Translations under genes and position numbers: made by a program
Shown: positions 17,448-19,471 of the stretch, in pieces
Layout of the letters: every line of letters starts with the position of its first letter
How positions within the stretch are numbered: position 1 is the first letter of the stretch
From: CAVSUZ01 sp963791885
GTDB taxonomy: Bacteria > Pseudomonadota > Alphaproteobacteria > Acetobacterales > Acetobacteraceae
Reading direction: 5' to 3'
Assembly (NCBI GenBank): GCA_963791885.1
Contig: CAWBUL010000012.1
Coordinates: 1-19,471 of the forward strand
Length of the DNA stretch: 19,471 bases
Notes under the pieces: generated by a model
The model's database searches: none
What the model was told of the DNA's origin: nothing
The model's input: only the letters and a program-made list of their open reading frames with translations

Positions 17448-19105
17448 GCCGCATTCTCTCAGGTTCTTCGCCAACTCGCGCAGCTTGAACTTCTGGATCT
17501 TGCCGGTGGAAGTCCTGGGGATCGGCCCGAACACCACCACCCTGGGAAACTTGTACCCCGCCATTTGGTCACGGCAGAACTGCGAATCTCGGCCTCCGTG
17601 ACTTTGCCACCCGGATGAAGTTGGATGAAAGCGCAAGGCACCTCGCCCCATTTCGGGTCCGGCCTCGCCACCACGGCTGCCACATCCACTGCCGGATGAC
17701 GGTGCAAGACATCCTCGACCTCGACGAGGAAATGTTTTCGCCCCCGGAGATGATAACGTCCTTGGAACGGTCCTTGATGCGCACGTATCCATCCTGCTCG
17801 ATCACCGCCAGGTCGCCGATATGCAGCCAACCGCCGACGAAGGCTTCTTCGGTGGCCGAGGGGTTCTTCAGATAGCCGTTCATGGTGATGTTACCGCGGA
17901 ACATGATCTCGCCGATGGTTTCGCCGTCCGGCGGCACCGGCAGCAGTGTAACCGGGTCCAGCACGGTCATCGCTTCCTGCATCGGGCCGGCGACTCCCTG
18001 GCGCGCGTTCAACCGGGCGCGTTCGGCCAGTGGAAGCGACTGCCATGCATCCTGCTTGGCACAGACCGGCCGGACCGTAGGTCTCGGTCAGGCCGTAGAC
18101 ATGGGTGAGGTCGAAGCCAAGACGCTCCGCCCCTCGATGGTGGAAGCAGGCGGCGCGGCGCCGGCTATGTAGCCGCTAACCCGGTGATCAGGTCCTTCCC
18201 TCAGTTCGGCCGGCGCGTTGATCAGCAGGTTGTAGATGATCGGTGCACCACACATGTGGGTCACCCCATGGTCGCGGATAGAATCGAAGATCAGCTTCGC
18301 ATCGATCCGGCGCAGACAGACATTGGTGCCGGCATTGGCCGCCATGGCCCATGGAAAGCACCACCCGTTGCAATGAAACATCGGCAGGGTCCAGAGATAG
18401 ACCGCGTGCGCCGGCATCCCCCAGGAGACGATTTGCGACATGGCGTTCAGGTAGGCGCCGCGGTGGTGCGTGACGACGCCTTTCGGGTTGCCCGTCGTGC
18501 CCGACGTGTAGTTCAGGGCGATCGGTCCAAACTCGTCTTCCGGCAGGGACCACTCGAAATCGGGATCGCCTTCCTGGAGGAACGCTTCGTAATCCATCTT
18601 CCCCAGCAAGCTGCCGCCTTCGTGCAGCTTGTCGTCGATGTCGATCACCAATACAGGGTGCTCCAGCATTACCAGCGCGCGTTTGACGACGGGCTGAATT
18701 CACGGTCGGTAATCAGTACTTTTGCTTCCCCGTGGGTGAGTTGGAAAGCGATGGCTTCGGCATCAAGCCGGATGTTCAGCGTGTTCAGCACGGCCCCTGT
18801 CATCGGCACGCCGAAATGCGCCTCGTAGATCGCGGGTACATTGGGCGCCATTATGGCGACAGTATCCTCCCGCACCAACCCCACGCTTTGCCAGGGCCGA
18901 GGCCAGGCGTCTGCACCGGGCGTAGGTATCGGCCCAGGTGCTTCGCCATTCGCCATGGACGATGGCAACTCGGTTGGGGTAGATCGCCGCTGCCCTGGGC
19001 AGAAAGCTCAGCGGGGACAGAGACGTGTAGTTTGCGACACGCTTGCCGAGGCCGTCCCGGGTATGGGCCAATTTTTTTTAAGTCGTTTTCTTGTGAAATG
19101 GTCAA
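17448..19105 (-). pseudogene. Acyl-CoA synthetase / AMP-dependent ligase (DmdB-like), multiply frameshifted
   Basis: AMP-forming ligases couple a carboxylic acid to CoA through an acyl-adenylate. The TTG at 19105 is the best start, because GGGAGG lies 5 nt upstream. Pieces in order are RVANYTSLSPLSFLPRAAAI, YEAHFGVPMTGAVLNTLNIR, LNYTSGTTGNPKGVVTHHRG (P-loop), THVYGLTETYGPAG, GEIMFRGNITMNGYLKNPSA, GDLAVIEQDGYVRIKDRSKD, and near the end RTSTGKIQKFKLRELAKNL (catalytic Lys). Frame changes occur near 19079, 18870, 18690, 18110, 18040, 17735 and 17590. No ligase stop codon survives: the last frame continues into the dehydrogenase. Together with the next gene it would activate and then oxidise a short or medium-chain, possibly sulfur-containing, acid. 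Confidence 0.85.
19072..19079. repeat. Eight-base homopolymer (A8 in gene sense) near ligase start
   Basis: The gene-sense strand reads GACTT, then eight A, then TTGG. With seven A the frame from the TTG start at 19105 would read on into AHTRDGLGKRVANY and the rest of the ligase. With eight it goes out of frame after about ten codons. This is a classic slippage or sequencing-error site. Confidence 0.7.
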
Positions 19106-19110
19106 GACAA

Positions 19111-19116
19111 CCTCCC
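19111..19116 (-). promoter_or_regulatory. Shine-Dalgarno that sets the ligase start
   Basis: GGGAGG on the minus strand is 5 nt before TTG at 19105, a near-perfect ribosome site. It favours this TTG over the downstream TTG at 19071, which has only a poly-A tract in front. Confidence 0.6.
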
Positions 19117-19205
19117 AATATGATGGCTGGCTTTGCCCTATCTCTAAGCAGAATCGGGTTACGTGTCAGATTGATATCCACCTGAGGCGCTCATTCACGC
19201 TGGGG

Positions 19206-19471
19206 CTACCGCGAACCAACCGAATGATAGGCTCCCGCTGGCGTGCCACGACAGACTCGGAAACTACTTAGGTTTCTGATGTCACGTGTTGCGCCAGGGC
19301 CCCGCCGTGTCGCGCCTGTCGTGGTATGTTCAATTGCCTTCCCGAGTGCGTGCATGCGGCGGCGCAAGTCATAGATCTGGTCCAGGAGCATCAGGACGAC
19401 AGGCAACGCATCTTCGTCGACCGGCATCCGTGTGGCTTAGCTGCTGGATCAACCGGATGCGCTCGACGTCG
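19206..19471 (-). pseudogene. cbpM: 3' part of a CbpM-like chaperone modulator (MerR-like), frameshifted, 5' end outside window
   Basis: CbpM binds the J-domain protein CbpA and inhibits it; the family has a MerR-like fold. Translation from the window edge gives DVERIRLIQQLSH; then, after a frame change near 19429, MPVDEDALPVVLMLLDQIYD and LRRRMHALGKAIEHT. The order of basic helix, the VDEDALPVVLxLLDQ segment and the LRRRM coiled helix matches the C-terminal half of CbpM. The frame runs to 19206, beyond the expected end near 19320, so the normal stop may also have been lost. A cbpA/dnaJ-like gene would be expected just outside the window. A MerR-family regulator is the alternative. Confidence 0.55.

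Overview
The window is GC-rich, with codon use and gene families typical of an alphaproteobacterium. An acetic-acid-bacteria-like (Acetobacteraceae/Rhodospirillales) host is my best guess. Support comes from the AsmA-like protein, a caa3-type oxidase operon led by a quinoprotein, a PHA phasin, a paired acyl-CoA ligase and acyl-CoA dehydrogenase, and a CbpM-like gene end. This is inference from protein resemblance only.

Layout. (1) 1-1746, minus: AsmA-family membrane protein, 3' end outside the window, one frameshift. (2) 1747-2940: gene-poor, holding the C-terminal remnant of a serine recombinase and a perfect dyad upstream of the next operon. (3) 2941-8468, plus: a tightly overlapping respiratory operon: exported PQQ-dehydrogenase-like beta-propeller, lipoprotein cytochrome c, CoxB with a fused cytochrome c domain, CoxA, and a CoxC cut short after 97 residues. 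(4) About 8466-13322: a transposon that appears to have interrupted coxC. It carries a DDE transposase, an ExeA/TniB-like AAA+ ATPase, a second RecA/RepA-like ATPase, a zinc-ribbon/HTH protein, and a divergent SEC-C/TPR protein. A 15/17-bp inverted repeat lies near its two ends. (5) 13398-15582: a gene graveyard with a pentapeptide-repeat remnant, a lactate-2-monooxygenase-like remnant, a response regulator whose receiver and HTH halves lie on opposite strands, and a frameshifted phasin. (6) 15670-19105, minus: acyl-CoA dehydrogenase and upstream acyl-CoA ligase, both repeatedly frameshifted. (7) 19206-19471, minus: 3' end of a CbpM-like chaperone modulator.

How the genes work together. The quinoprotein-like protein, cytochrome c and caa3 oxidase look like one periplasmic electron-transfer unit. 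However, the quinoprotein lacks nearly all the PQQ and metal-binding residues I can align from memory, although its reading frame is intact. The ligase and dehydrogenase would activate and oxidise a carboxylic acid; their closest resemblance is the DmdB/DmdC-type pair.

The quality of the reading frames is uneven. All five transposon genes, the quinoprotein and CoxB are intact, while most other genes carry several indels. Either the host genes are decaying, or the sequence has indel errors that are corrected in the multi-copy transposon. The strongest candidates for something new are the transposon with two different ATPases and the quinoprotein with a rebuilt active site.
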